A stretch of 64,000 nt of DNA from a virus, in the IMG/VR virus record IMGVR_UViG_3300025120_000036, positions 1-64,000 of that record. One strand, 5' to 3'. The translations under genes and the position numbers were made by a program. Positions 54,041 to 63,423 of this stretch are shown here, one piece after another; the first letter of the stretch is position 1; every line of letters begins with the position of its first letter. The notes beneath the pieces are model-generated. The model did not search any database. It saw nothing but the letters and a program-made list of their open reading frames with translations, and was not told where the DNA came from.

Positions 54041-55322
54041 TTACGGCGCTAAAGAACCTGAAAAACTAAAAATTGAAGATATGACAGCTCGACAAAAAGA
54101 GTTGCTTATTGATAGTGATAGTTTTTGTATGTTGCCATGGATGCATCTTCATGCTTTCCCTGATGGTAGAGCTTATCCTTGTTGTTTTGGTTTAGACAAA
54201 TATCCTGTTGGAGACATGAATAAGCAGTCAATGAAAGAAGTATTCAACGACGAACCTTTAAAATTAATGCGTAGGAATATGTTGGCTAATAAAAAAAGCA
54301 AACAATGTGCTAAATGCTATGATCAAGAAAAGGCTGGATTCTTTAGTTTACGAATGAGTTCAAATAAACACTTTGGGCATGACATAGGCTTAATTGAAAA
54401 TACATTGCCGGACGGAACTGCAGATTTTATGATCAAATATTGGGATATAAGATTTTCTAATCTCTGTAATATGGCTTGTAGAAGTTGCGGAACTTGGTTT
54501 AGTTCTAACTGGTACGAAGATCATAAAAAAATACACGGTAGTGACCCGGGACATCCAAAGATAATGAGAGTGGGTCGAAACGGTAATGATGTTTGGAATC
54601 AATTGTTAGAACAATTTGATCATGTTGAACAATTTTACTTTGCCGGAGGCGAGCCTTTAATAATGGAAGAACATTATAGGATTCTAAAAGAATTGGATAA
54701 AAGAAAAATGTATCATGTAAGATTAATTTACAACACTAATTTCAGTAAATTAAAATTTAAAGATATGGATGTTTTAGAGCTTTGGAACAAATTTGATTCA
54801 GTATCTATAGGCGCAAGTTTAGACGCTGAAGGACCAAGAGCAGAATTGATGCGTAAGGGTACCAAATGGGAACAAACATTAGCAAATAGAAAACGTATGC
54901 TGGAAGTCTGTCCACAAGTTGATTTTTATCTATCAAGCACAGTAGGACTTATCAATGCTTTACATATTCCTGACTTTCACAAAAATTGGACGGAACAAGG
55001 GTTAATCAAAGCACAAGATTTTAATTTCAATTTATTACAATGGCCAAGTTGGCAAAGAATGGATATGTTACCTATTGAATATAAAAAAAGAATTGAAGAA
55101 AAATACTTGAAACACATTGATTGGCTAAAAGGCCAAGACCATTTGACCAGAGCAACAAAAGGTTTTGAAAGCGGAATAAAATGGATGTATGATAAAGATA
55201 CTTCTAGACATCTTCCAGAATTTTTTGAATTAACAAGAAAATATGATGCAGTAAGAGAAGAAACAACCACAGAAGTATTTCCTGAACTAAAAGAGTTATT
55301 TGACAAATATGAAAAGAAATAA
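54030..55322 (+). CDS. Radical SAM protein 3 with twitch-type N-terminus
   Basis: A 430-residue protein. CNMACRSC has Cys146, Cys150 and Cys153; FAGGEPLIM follows. The N-terminal SFCMLPWMHLHAFPDGRAYP with Cys33, then Cys51-Cys52 and CAKC at Cys93/Cys96, is the typical twitch pattern (C-x-x-PW, PCC, C-x-x-C). It differs from proteins 1 and 2 in having PCC, so it belongs to a second subfamily together with proteins 4 and 5. Confidence 0.85.
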   Translation: MAYNYGAKEPEKLKIEDMTARQKELLIDSDSFCMLPWMHLHAFPDGRAYPCCFGLDKYPVGDMNKQSMKEVFNDEPLKLMRRNMLANKKSKQCAKCYDQEKAGFFSLRMSSNKHFGHDIGLIENTLPDGTADFMIKYWDIRFSNLCNMACRSCGTWFSSNWYEDHKKIHGSDPGHPKIMRVGRNGNDVWNQLLEQFDHVEQFYFAGGEPLIMEEHYRILKELDKRKMYHVRLIYNTNFSKLKFKDMDVLELWNKFDSVSIGASLDAEGPRAELMRKGTKWEQTLANRKRMLEVCPQVDFYLSSTVGLINALHIPDFHKNWTEQGLIKAQDFNFNLLQWPSWQRMDMLPIEYKKRIEEKYLKHIDWLKGQDHLTRATKGFESGIKWMYDKDTSRHLPEFFELTRKYDAVREETTTEVFPELKELFDKYEKK

Positions 55323-56592
55323 GCCAAGTGAAGGCAACAAAACATTTTGTATGGCACCATGGACGCATACGTATTTGAGTCCACAAACAGAAAGACGTAT
55401 GTGTTGTGCGTCAAGAGAACCTGCACAAAGTTTTAAGCAATACATAGATACAGGAAACGATGCTAAAGAATACAAACCTAAAAGTTTAAAAGAACATTGG
55501 AACAGTGATCATATGCGTTCAGTAAGACAACAAATGATGTCTGGAGAAAAACTTAAAGAGTGTGTAGTGTGTGATGACAAACTGTTAAACACCGATGTTT
55601 ATAGGTCATATTGGAATCAGCTATTCAAAGACAAAGTAGACGAGGCGTTTGCATCAACAGATGACACAGGTTATACTACAATGAAAACAATTAGTTTTGA
55701 TTATAGATTTAATAATCTTTGTAATTTTAAGTGTAGAATGTGCGGAGATATGTTAAGCTCTAGTTGGGAAGCCGAGTCAAGAAAACATCAAAACTGGAAT
55801 AAAGACTCACAGCCTTGGATGGCATCACCTTTAAGAGAACAAATAAAAACGTTTCAAGACAAACAAGTTGTGCAGGAGTTTGTAGATGCTGTTGAAACAA
55901 AAGAAATAAGAGAGATATACTGGTGCGGTGGAGAACCTTTGATGTGGGATATGCATTGGAAAAGTATGGAAAGAATAATTGAGTTAGGATTTGCAGACCA
56001 AGTATACGTAAGATATAATTCTAATTTAAGTAGAACAAGTTTTAGAAAATCAAATTTGTTTGATCTTTTAGGATATTTTCAGGATTGGCAAGTGTGTGCA
56101 TCAATTGATGGCACAGGAGAGGTTGGAGAGTATATAAGAGATGGATTAAACTATGAACAGTGGTTACGTAATTTTAAAGAAGGTTTATCTGTTTCAACCA
56201 ATCCAAGACAAATGCGTTTAGATTTTACAATAACATTACTAGGGTTATTAGAATTAAAAAATATGTTTGATTTAAGCCAAGAATTAAACACTGAAATATT
56301 AACGAAAGTTATGTTTACATTTAGTAATGAAGAAATATTAAGTCCATTAAGTTTGCCTACAAAATTATTACATGAAATAATAGACGAAGCGTTAGCTTAC
56401 ATGGAGCCTAAAGCTACCTACAAACAACAAGCATTAATAGATGTTTTAAAAAATTTAAAAACAAGAGAAACTTTTACTGCTACAAAAAAAGGAAAAGTAA
56501 GACAGCTATGGTTAGACAAAATTCGTAAACAAGATATTACAAAACTATTAGCAAAGGATAAGAGGATATTAGAATGGTGGACAAGTATATAA
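55309..56592 (+). CDS. Radical SAM protein 4 with twitch-type N-terminus
   Basis: A 427-residue protein from ATG 55309 (MKRNKPSEGN); a TTG at 55300 is possible but less likely. CNFKCRMC has Cys138, Cys142 and Cys145, with CGGEPLMWD following. The N-terminal pattern CMAPWTHTYLSPQTERRMCC has Cys14 and Cys32-Cys33, then CVVC at Cys85/Cys88. It overlaps the preceding gene by 14 bases and the next by 19. Substrate unknown. Confidence 0.85.
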   Translation: MKRNKPSEGNKTFCMAPWTHTYLSPQTERRMCCASREPAQSFKQYIDTGNDAKEYKPKSLKEHWNSDHMRSVRQQMMSGEKLKECVVCDDKLLNTDVYRSYWNQLFKDKVDEAFASTDDTGYTTMKTISFDYRFNNLCNFKCRMCGDMLSSSWEAESRKHQNWNKDSQPWMASPLREQIKTFQDKQVVQEFVDAVETKEIREIYWCGGEPLMWDMHWKSMERIIELGFADQVYVRYNSNLSRTSFRKSNLFDLLGYFQDWQVCASIDGTGEVGEYIRDGLNYEQWLRNFKEGLSVSTNPRQMRLDFTITLLGLLELKNMFDLSQELNTEILTKVMFTFSNEEILSPLSLPTKLLHEIIDEALAYMEPKATYKQQALIDVLKNLKTRETFTATKKGKVRQLWLDKIRKQDITKLLAKDKRILEWWTSI

Positions 56593-57740
56593 AATCAAAT
56601 GTTTGTCCTTTACCATGGACACATTTAGAAGTTGATGTAAACGGTGGAGCGTCTCCGTGCTGTTTGTATAAAGGGTCCATACCCAATGTAAAAGTTTATG
56701 AAACAGGTTTAAAAAAAATACAACAAACTGATTTTATGAAAAACTTAAGGCAAGAGTTTAAAGAAGGAAAACGTCCTGATGGTTGTACAAACTGCTGGAG
56801 TGAGGAAGACGCAGGCAAGACATCAAAACGTATGAATTCATTATACAAAATTAAAAACAGTTTAAAAGATTGGACCCCCGATAGCGAGCCTTCACTAAAG
56901 TTTATTGACTTTAAGCTAGGCAATGTGTGTAATCTTAAATGTAGAATATGTGGATCATGGAGTTCAAGCAAATGGGCACAGGAGGAATTAGATTATGGTG
57001 AAAATCCCGTGGCAAGAAAAAATTTAAAAGAAGGCGGTTGGCCAAAACGCAATCCACAGTTTTTTGAAGATCTTAAGGAAGACTTGAAACACGTAGAATA
57101 TTTTGAGTTTACTGGCGGAGAGCCGTTTATGATAAAAGATCACTTTAAAATATTGATGCACTGTGTAGAAAAAGGATATGCAAAAAATATTGATATACAC
57201 TACAATACAAACGGAACACAATTACCAGGAATAGAAATATTTGACCTTTGGAGTTATTTCAAAAGGGTTGAAGTAGCATTCTCAATTGACGACGTTGGTG
57301 AGCAATTTGAATATCAAAGGCACCCAGCTAATTGGAGACAGGTAGGAGCAAATTTAGTCAAATGGAAAGAACGCAGAACACCTAACATGGATTTTCAAAT
57401 TTGTACTACTGTTAGTATGTTTAACATCTTTAGTTTGGCAAAAATTGCATTTTGGGTAGCACAATATCAACCTAAATTTTTTTATGTAAACACACTGTTT
57501 GATCCAGACTATTTCAATATTCAAACACTACCAAAAAATATAAAAAATATAGTTAACACTAGATACTCTATGTTAAGTGATTTTAAACCTACATTAAGGT
57601 TTATGAATGCTGTTGATAGAGATACGGCAGAAATTAGAAAGCAAAGAATGAATAGAATTGTAACTGCTGATGCATATAGGCATGAAAATTTTGGAGAAGT
57701 GTTTCCTCTTTTAAATAAAGTATTAGGAATTTATGAATAA
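56574..57740 (+). CDS. Radical SAM protein 5 with twitch-type N-terminus
   Basis: A 388-residue protein. CNLKCRIC has Cys119, Cys123 and Cys126; FTGGEPFMI follows. The N-terminal CPLPWTHLEVDVNGGASPCC has Cys11 and Cys29-Cys30, then CTNC at Cys71/Cys74. The last of five in a row; it overlaps the SGNH-like gene by 8 bases. Like the others it could supply a 5'-deoxyadenosyl radical for an epimerisation, crosslink or other unactivated C-H change. Confidence 0.85.
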   Translation: MVDKYIKSNVCPLPWTHLEVDVNGGASPCCLYKGSIPNVKVYETGLKKIQQTDFMKNLRQEFKEGKRPDGCTNCWSEEDAGKTSKRMNSLYKIKNSLKDWTPDSEPSLKFIDFKLGNVCNLKCRICGSWSSSKWAQEELDYGENPVARKNLKEGGWPKRNPQFFEDLKEDLKHVEYFEFTGGEPFMIKDHFKILMHCVEKGYAKNIDIHYNTNGTQLPGIEIFDLWSYFKRVEVAFSIDDVGEQFEYQRHPANWRQVGANLVKWKERRTPNMDFQICTTVSMFNIFSLAKIAFWVAQYQPKFFYVNTLFDPDYFNIQTLPKNIKNIVNTRYSMLSDFKPTLRFMNAVDRDTAEIRKQRMNRIVTADAYRHENFGEVFPLLNKVLGIYE

Positions 57741-58539
57741 AAATATTATATCAGGCGGTTGCAGTTTTACGTATGGTCATGAATTAAGTGATTGTAATCA
57801 TACAGGATTGCCACCTTCCAACAGAACATGGGCTAAAGGTTTGAGTGATTTGGTGCAAGGCAATTATTTTAGTGTAGCACAAGGCGGAATAGGAAATTCA
57901 GGAATTGCAAGAAAAGTTTTTGAATATATTTCACAAAATCCTACAGATATGGTTTTAGTAATGTGGAGTTTTCTTTCAAGATATGATGTTGCTATGCCAA
58001 GAAACAAATATTTAGAAGATACTCGTTGGGCTACAATAAGTCCTTGGGACACACAAGAAAAACAAGCAGAAGTGTACAGAACTTTATTAAGTTCAGAACC
58101 TCAACAAACGGCTTACAAATGGAGACGTGAACAACTAGGTACCACAGGCGTAAAAGAATATGCAGATGCTTTGTACAAATACCAAGCTAACGAATATAAT
58201 GAAGTACACAACAGTTGGAAAAGTATAATTTGGTTACAAAATATATTAGAAAAGAAAAAAATACCATTTTTGTTTACACTTGCAGATAATACATTGTTTT
58301 ACGATCACGATAAACCTCACAGTAATATAGACACTTTTATGACATACTTACACAATGAAATAGATTTTACCAAGTGGTTCACATTTGGCGAAAGAAAGAT
58401 GGGCTTCAACCAATGGTCAGCAGTAAATGATTATCCAAGAGGCACAACACATCCACTAGACGAAGCACACAAAGATGCTGTACAATTAATGAAAGAAAAG
58501 TTTTTAGAAATTTATAACCAAAAGGAGAAAAATGATTAA
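57733..58539 (+). CDS. SGNH-type hydrolase-like protein
   Basis: A 268-residue protein starting NKNIISGGCSFTYGHEL, where Ser11 occupies the GDS nucleophile place of SGNH esterases. GGIGNSGIAR (block II-like) follows, and HPLDEAHKDA near residues 239-246 gives the D-x-x-H block. Such proteins de-acylate or acylate sugars. The phage versions often sit with glycosyltransferases. It overlaps the last radical SAM gene by 8 bases. Confidence 0.6.
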   Translation: MNKNIISGGCSFTYGHELSDCNHTGLPPSNRTWAKGLSDLVQGNYFSVAQGGIGNSGIARKVFEYISQNPTDMVLVMWSFLSRYDVAMPRNKYLEDTRWATISPWDTQEKQAEVYRTLLSSEPQQTAYKWRREQLGTTGVKEYADALYKYQANEYNEVHNSWKSIIWLQNILEKKKIPFLFTLADNTLFYDHDKPHSNIDTFMTYLHNEIDFTKWFTFGERKMGFNQWSAVNDYPRGTTHPLDEAHKDAVQLMKEKFLEIYNQKEKND

Positions 58540-58651
58540 ATGGCTTAAAGCAATGTTTGACAAAATCTTACCAGAAAAGATTAAGGCAGAAATTGCATAT
58601 AGAAAAAGGCTGAAAGAATTAAAGAAAAAAGATCCTTTCATATACAAATAA
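58532..58651 (+). CDS. 39-residue basic protein before the carbamoyltransferase
   Basis: A small frame of 39 residues, MIKWLKAMFDKILPEKIKAE and so on, ending DPFIYK. AAAGGAG stands just ahead of the ATG (spacing 4-5), and the frame overlaps the end of the SGNH-like gene by 8 bases and ends one base before the carbamoyltransferase start. It has an amphipathic basic helix. I recall similar short proteins in marine T4-like phages; the function is unknown. Confidence 0.6.
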   Translation: MIKWLKAMFDKILPEKIKAEIAYRKRLKELKKKDPFIYK

Positions 58652-58652
58652 A

Positions 58653-60137
58653 ATGAGAATACTAGGTATTAATTGCATGAACCATGACGCCGCTATGGCT
58701 GTCATAGATGGACAAGACATTGTCTGGGCCGCTCATGCTGAACGATATAGCAAGGTAAAAAATGATCATTACTTGAATCAAGAGATAGTAAATGAGGCAA
58801 TGTCCTTTGGACCGTTTGATAAAGTGGTGTACTATGAAAAACCTTTGCTTAAAAAGACAAGGCAGTTTTACGCAAAACAATATGGATTAGCTATTGATTC
58901 AAAGGAAATGCCTTTACAACACCTTAAAACATTTGGCATTAATAAAATTGACGAATATATTTTGCATCACGAATCTCACGCCGCAACAGGATACTATACA
59001 TCACCTTATAGAGACTGTGTAATTTTAACAGTTGATGCAATAGGCGAGTGGGACACAATTAGTATATGGTTAGGACAAAATGGCAAAATGGAACTTAAAG
59101 AAAGAACTAGATATCCTCATTCTTTGGGAATATTATATTCTGCATTTACACAGAGATGTGGATTAAAACCAGCTGAAGAAGAATATATTTTAATGGGCAT
59201 GGCCGCTTATGGAATGCCTATCTACAAAAACAAAATTTATAGAGATTTTATTCATAGTTCAAATCCTTTTCAATTAACAAAAAATTTACATAAAGGATTA
59301 GGAGACTGGATGCCTGATGCAGATGTAATGGATATAGCAAGATCCATACAAGAAGTCACAGAAGAAATATTGGCAACACTGTGGCACAAGGCGGCATCAT
59401 ATCTACCAGCAAAAAGTTTAATGGCACCACAGCGTAATCTTGTATTTGGCGGAGGAGTAGCTTTGAACTGTGCGGCCAATAGCAAGTTAGCTGAATTAGG
59501 TTTATTTGATAATATTTGGATTATGCCTAATCCAGGAGATGCAGGATCGTCAATTGGTTGTGTTGCGGCGTCGCAAAAAGAATTTTTAAATTGGGAACAC
59601 CCATTTTTAGGACACGAAATCAAAGGTGAATACCCTGTAGACAGATTAATAAAAGAATTGAAAGAAAATAAAATGTGTGGAGTGGCAAGTGGCAAAGCGG
59701 AATTTGGACCAAGAGCACTTGGTAATAGATCACTGTTAGCAGATCCTCGTGGACCTGAAGTTAAAGATTTGGTAAATCAAATAAAGCGTAGACAGAAGTT
59801 TAGACCGTTTGCTCCAGCCATATTAGAAGAGGATGTAAACGACTATTTTACTCTGCCTAAGTCAGTGAAAAACACCCCTTATATGCAATTTACAGCGGCG
59901 TGTGTGCGTGGTAAAGACTTCCCTGCCATAATACATCATGATGGCACATCTAGGGTCCAAACGGTGCGTAAGACGGATAATCCAGGGTTTCATGCACTAC
60001 TTACTGAGTGGAAAAAACAGACAGGTTGCCCTATACTTTTGAACACTAGTTTGAACATAAAGGGTCAACCAATTGTAAATGATGAGGCAGATGGTAAAGC
60101 CTTTGAAAACAAATATGGAGTGAAAGTGTTTTCGTGA
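58653..60137 (+). CDS. Carbamoyltransferase (NodU/CmcH family)
   Basis: A 494-residue enzyme that transfers a carbamoyl group from carbamoyl phosphate to a hydroxyl. N-terminal Kae1-like part: NHDAAMAVID, HHESHAATGYY (metal His pair), VDAIGEWDTIS, and GGGVALNCAANSKL. C-terminal YrdC-like part: EFGPRALGNRSLLADPRG, KFRPFAPAIL, ILLNTSLNIKGQPIV. The order and spacing are complete. In phages these enzymes are thought to modify DNA bases or sugars; its neighbours point to sugar. It overlaps the epimerase by 4 bases. Confidence 0.85.
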   Translation: MRILGINCMNHDAAMAVIDGQDIVWAAHAERYSKVKNDHYLNQEIVNEAMSFGPFDKVVYYEKPLLKKTRQFYAKQYGLAIDSKEMPLQHLKTFGINKIDEYILHHESHAATGYYTSPYRDCVILTVDAIGEWDTISIWLGQNGKMELKERTRYPHSLGILYSAFTQRCGLKPAEEEYILMGMAAYGMPIYKNKIYRDFIHSSNPFQLTKNLHKGLGDWMPDADVMDIARSIQEVTEEILATLWHKAASYLPAKSLMAPQRNLVFGGGVALNCAANSKLAELGLFDNIWIMPNPGDAGSSIGCVAASQKEFLNWEHPFLGHEIKGEYPVDRLIKELKENKMCGVASGKAEFGPRALGNRSLLADPRGPEVKDLVNQIKRRQKFRPFAPAILEEDVNDYFTLPKSVKNTPYMQFTAACVRGKDFPAIIHHDGTSRVQTVRKTDNPGFHALLTEWKKQTGCPILLNTSLNIKGQPIVNDEADGKAFENKYGVKVFS

Positions 60138-61075
60138 AAATTCTCGTAACAGGTGGAAATGGCTTTATTGGATCTAAAATTGTTGAATTGTTGTGTAAGA
60201 AACACAAGATCACAGTACTAGACAACAACGAAACCTACGGATTAGTTCATCAGGAACAATTACAAAATTTATTAAAATGGCGTCAAAGAAATTGGAAAAA
60301 AATTAGTACTACTATCACGGGAGATATTAGAAAGTCTTTAGTTGGATTGAAAGCATTTAAAAGCAGACCAGATTTAGTAATCCATTTAGCATCGTACCCA
60401 AGAGCAAAAATTGTACAAAATAATCCTGTAGACGGAGTTAGTCAAATTGTAGACGGTACAGTAAATATGCTTTGGCACGCCGCTAAATTTGGAGCCAAAA
60501 AATTTGTGTATGTAAGTTCTAGTATGGTGTATGGCAATTACAAAGATGGCACACGAGAAGATGCAAAAACAAAACCTATAAACATATACGGTGAAGCAAA
60601 ACTAACTTGTGAAAGGTTAACTAAACTTTGGTGTACAAATAATAAATTAGACTATTCGATTGTAAGACCAAGTGGTGTTTATGGCCCTGGCGATTTGCCA
60701 GACAGAGTAATAAGCAAGTTTTTCGAGGCGGCTATGAATAATAAAACTTTAAAAGTACATGGCAAAAACAAAGTAGATTTCACGTACAGAAAAGATGCGG
60801 CACAGGGTATAATAGATGTAGCATTAGCAAAACATACAAATACAAGTTTTAATATTACTGCCGGTAAAGCCACAAGTCTAAAAGAAGCGGCAAAATTAAT
60901 TGTTAAGATATGTAAAAGTAAAAGTAAAATTGTTGATACAGGTGCAAAAGCATTATATCCTATTAGAGGTACTTTGAATACTAATAGAGCTAAAAAGTAT
61001 TGTGATTATAAACCAACAATGAAATTAGAGGAAGGACTTATAAGTTACTATGAGTGGTTACAAAATCAGATTTAA
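60134..61075 (+). CDS. NAD-dependent epimerase/dehydratase (extended SDR)
   Basis: A 313-residue protein with GGNGFIGSKIVELL (NAD-binding Gly motif), SSSMVYG with the catalytic Ser near 129, and Tyr152/Lys156 in IYGEAK. The C-terminal sugar-binding part has GVYGPGDLPDRV. It resembles nucleotide-sugar 4-epimerases or dehydratases. It probably makes the substrate for the aminotransferase and glycosyltransferases beside it. It overlaps the next gene by 26 bases. Confidence 0.8.
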   Translation: MKILVTGGNGFIGSKIVELLCKKHKITVLDNNETYGLVHQEQLQNLLKWRQRNWKKISTTITGDIRKSLVGLKAFKSRPDLVIHLASYPRAKIVQNNPVDGVSQIVDGTVNMLWHAAKFGAKKFVYVSSSMVYGNYKDGTREDAKTKPINIYGEAKLTCERLTKLWCTNNKLDYSIVRPSGVYGPGDLPDRVISKFFEAAMNNKTLKVHGKNKVDFTYRKDAAQGIIDVALAKHTNTSFNITAGKATSLKEAAKLIVKICKSKSKIVDTGAKALYPIRGTLNTNRAKKYCDYKPTMKLEEGLISYYEWLQNQI

Positions 61076-62105
61076 TGGACTTGACAGACTGTATGACTCA
61101 TTTAGTTGGCGGTTAACTAGAAGAGCAAAGAAAGCCTGGGAGACAGGTATTGTTGTTGACGGAACTTTCCTACAAAAACTTGAAGCCAAAATTGCTGACA
61201 AAAGTCTTAGAAAATTTGCTGTTGGTGTTGCTAGTGCAACAGATGGTTTATATTTTGCTATGAAAGCCTTAGGATTGAACAAAGATTCAGTGATAGGATG
61301 TCCTGTATTAAGTTATGTTGCAACTGGTGGAGCAATCAAAAGACTAGGTGCCAGATTAGAATATATTGATGTTGATCAATATGGCAGTATAGGATCTTTA
61401 GATTCAAAAAAATTAGATGCAGTTGTTTATGTCAACTTGTATGGTAGTCCTGCAGAGTATCAAAGGTTAAAAGATTTTTGCAATGACAAACACATACCAC
61501 TAATAGAGGATGCCGCACAATCACAAGGAGCATGGTATCACGGAATACCTAGCGGCAAAATGGGAGACATAAGTGTTTATAGTTTTGCGCCTTCAAAAAA
61601 TTTACCATGTTTTGGCACCGGAGGAATGATACTCACAGACAACGCTGATGTCTATGACAAATTGAAGTCTTTAAGAAAGCATGGTCTAGGAACTAAAGAA
61701 CACGGATACAATAGTATTTTAAGTGAAGATCATGCAAGTCAATTGACACTATTACTAGACAAATTTGATTCTTTGCAAAAAATGAGAGAACACATACAGA
61801 AACGTTATGAAAAACAATTAAAAGGTATTGAATTTTTAATTAAAAAAGAGAAAGGTGTTTTTCCTAGCTATCATAAGTGTGTCATTATGTGCAATGAAAG
61901 AAACAAATTAAAAAGTTATCTAGACAATTATGGCATAGAAACAGCAATTCATTATTCTTATCTGCTGGACAAAACAATGACTCATCACTATCCTATGGCA
62001 GAACTTATACAAGCACAGTGTTTAAGTTTGCCTATATATCCGTATTTGAAAGAGTCAGAAGTTGATTATATTTGTAACAGGATAAAAAAGTTTTATGGCA
62101 TTTGA
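61050..62105 (+). CDS. DegT/DnrJ/EryC1-type sugar aminotransferase
   Basis: A 351-residue PLP enzyme. LIEDAAQSQGA (Asp154) and YSFAPSKNLPCFGTGGMI with PLP lysine Lys183 are the family hallmarks, along with ASATDGLYFAMKALG near the N-terminus. Such enzymes transfer an amino group to a keto-sugar nucleotide, usually after an epimerase/dehydratase like the one just before. It overlaps both neighbours (26 and 11 bases). Confidence 0.85.
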   Translation: MSGYKIRFNGLDRLYDSFSWRLTRRAKKAWETGIVVDGTFLQKLEAKIADKSLRKFAVGVASATDGLYFAMKALGLNKDSVIGCPVLSYVATGGAIKRLGARLEYIDVDQYGSIGSLDSKKLDAVVYVNLYGSPAEYQRLKDFCNDKHIPLIEDAAQSQGAWYHGIPSGKMGDISVYSFAPSKNLPCFGTGGMILTDNADVYDKLKSLRKHGLGTKEHGYNSILSEDHASQLTLLLDKFDSLQKMREHIQKRYEKQLKGIEFLIKKEKGVFPSYHKCVIMCNERNKLKSYLDNYGIETAIHYSYLLDKTMTHHYPMAELIQAQCLSLPIYPYLKESEVDYICNRIKKFYGI

Positions 62106-63423
62106 TTGTTTTTGTATAGATCTAAAAAATAAAACCAATGAGAAAAATATCACTGTCATACAGGAAAAATTTCCACAGGCTAAAATACTACCTTTTACAA
62201 AAAACTATAAAAACACAATTGACTATGCTGTTGAAACAGCAAAAACAGAATACGTTTGGATATTAACAAGTCTTATTGATTATACAGAGTTTGATTTTGA
62301 TTTCATTCCTGAACAGTTTGAAAAGGACCAGATACATACGTGGTCAACTTACAATCAAAAAGAAGGTGATACGTTTTTAGTCCCTAAAGTATACCTCACG
62401 CAAAAAGTTAAATTTTTAAGAGATTATAAAGATGTAAATTATCACGTAACAGGATACCTAAAATACGATGATGAAATTGAAGAGCATCAGTATGATCTAT
62501 CAAATGCTGTTGAGTCTTTACCCAATTTAAAAAATCCACCGCATAGATACATTTGTTATAAAACAAACACCGGCTACCGTTGGCCTTTTTTCCCAAGTTA
62601 TTGGGATGATTTAAAAATTGTACAAGACGCCGACGTATTTTATATTCCAATACACGCAATTGAACAAATTAAAAATGACATTTATGATTATCCATTAATA
62701 TACACTAGACATCAAAACAAGAATGTAGATTGTTTTGATATTGCTTTTATTTCTAATGGAGAGCCCTTTGAACAACAAAATTATGATCTTTTAAAAAAAC
62801 ACATTGAAATATACAAATTAAAAAATAGATTAATATGGATCAGAAACGTTAAAGGGAGATCACAAGCATACAAAACTGCGGCTAATAAAGTTGATACAGA
62901 ATATTTTTATGCTGTGTTTGCCAAAAGCAGAGTAGATAAAAATTTTATGTTTGATTACACAGTCGATAGATGTAAATCTAAAAGGCATTATATTTTTCAT
63001 TCATACTTGCCTGAATTAGAAATAGACTATGGAACCTTTAACATTTCAGCATTCAATAAAACACTATGTTTAAATACCGGAGATGATGTTTTAGATTTTA
63101 CTTTAGCACAACAACACGAAGTTGTCACCACTGTGGCCTCAGTTGCACTGCTGGCACCGGACAATTATACTGCATGGAAAAATGGTTTTAGAGAAGTTTC
63201 AAAACTAGTTTACTGGAATAAACACACTCCAACTGTAGAAACAAGTTATAGAATAAAGAAATGGTTAAATTGCAATAACGAATGGTTAAAAAAAGGTGCA
63301 AGTGATGGGGAGCAGTTTACTAAAGAATCAAACTTTAATTTAGATAAAATACAAAAAACTTATTATTGGGATTTTTGTAGAAAGACTTTTAATTCAAAGT
63401 ATCCAGCTGAAACTTCTTATTAA
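62095..63423 (+). CDS. Two-part glycosyltransferase-like protein
   Basis: A 442-residue protein. The second half has DIAFISNGEPFEQQNYDLL, IRNVKGRSQAYKTAANKV and FYAVFAKSRVDKNFM, parallel to the domain of the gene at 50450 (FISYKEP, VKGFDTAHKAAADVA, ISIDGDNII), but the DxD is replaced by F-A-K-S-R, so catalysis may be lost. The first half has a similar outline (TIDYAVETAKTEYVWILTSL). It may be a double GT-A domain protein. Its end overlaps the convergent epimerase by 35 bases. Confidence 0.45.
   Translation: MAFDCFCIDLKNKTNEKNITVIQEKFPQAKILPFTKNYKNTIDYAVETAKTEYVWILTSLIDYTEFDFDFIPEQFEKDQIHTWSTYNQKEGDTFLVPKVYLTQKVKFLRDYKDVNYHVTGYLKYDDEIEEHQYDLSNAVESLPNLKNPPHRYICYKTNTGYRWPFFPSYWDDLKIVQDADVFYIPIHAIEQIKNDIYDYPLIYTRHQNKNVDCFDIAFISNGEPFEQQNYDLLKKHIEIYKLKNRLIWIRNVKGRSQAYKTAANKVDTEYFYAVFAKSRVDKNFMFDYTVDRCKSKRHYIFHSYLPELEIDYGTFNISAFNKTLCLNTGDDVLDFTLAQQHEVVTTVASVALLAPDNYTAWKNGFREVSKLVYWNKHTPTVETSYRIKKWLNCNNEWLKKGASDGEQFTKESNFNLDKIQKTYYWDFCRKTFNSKYPAETSY

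Noticed and set aside
48096-63423. A RiPP precursor peptide for the radical SAM enzymes
   Set aside because: No short frame with leader-peptide and repeated core was seen. The 39-residue and 100-residue small genes do not look like precursors, so a peptide natural product was not called.
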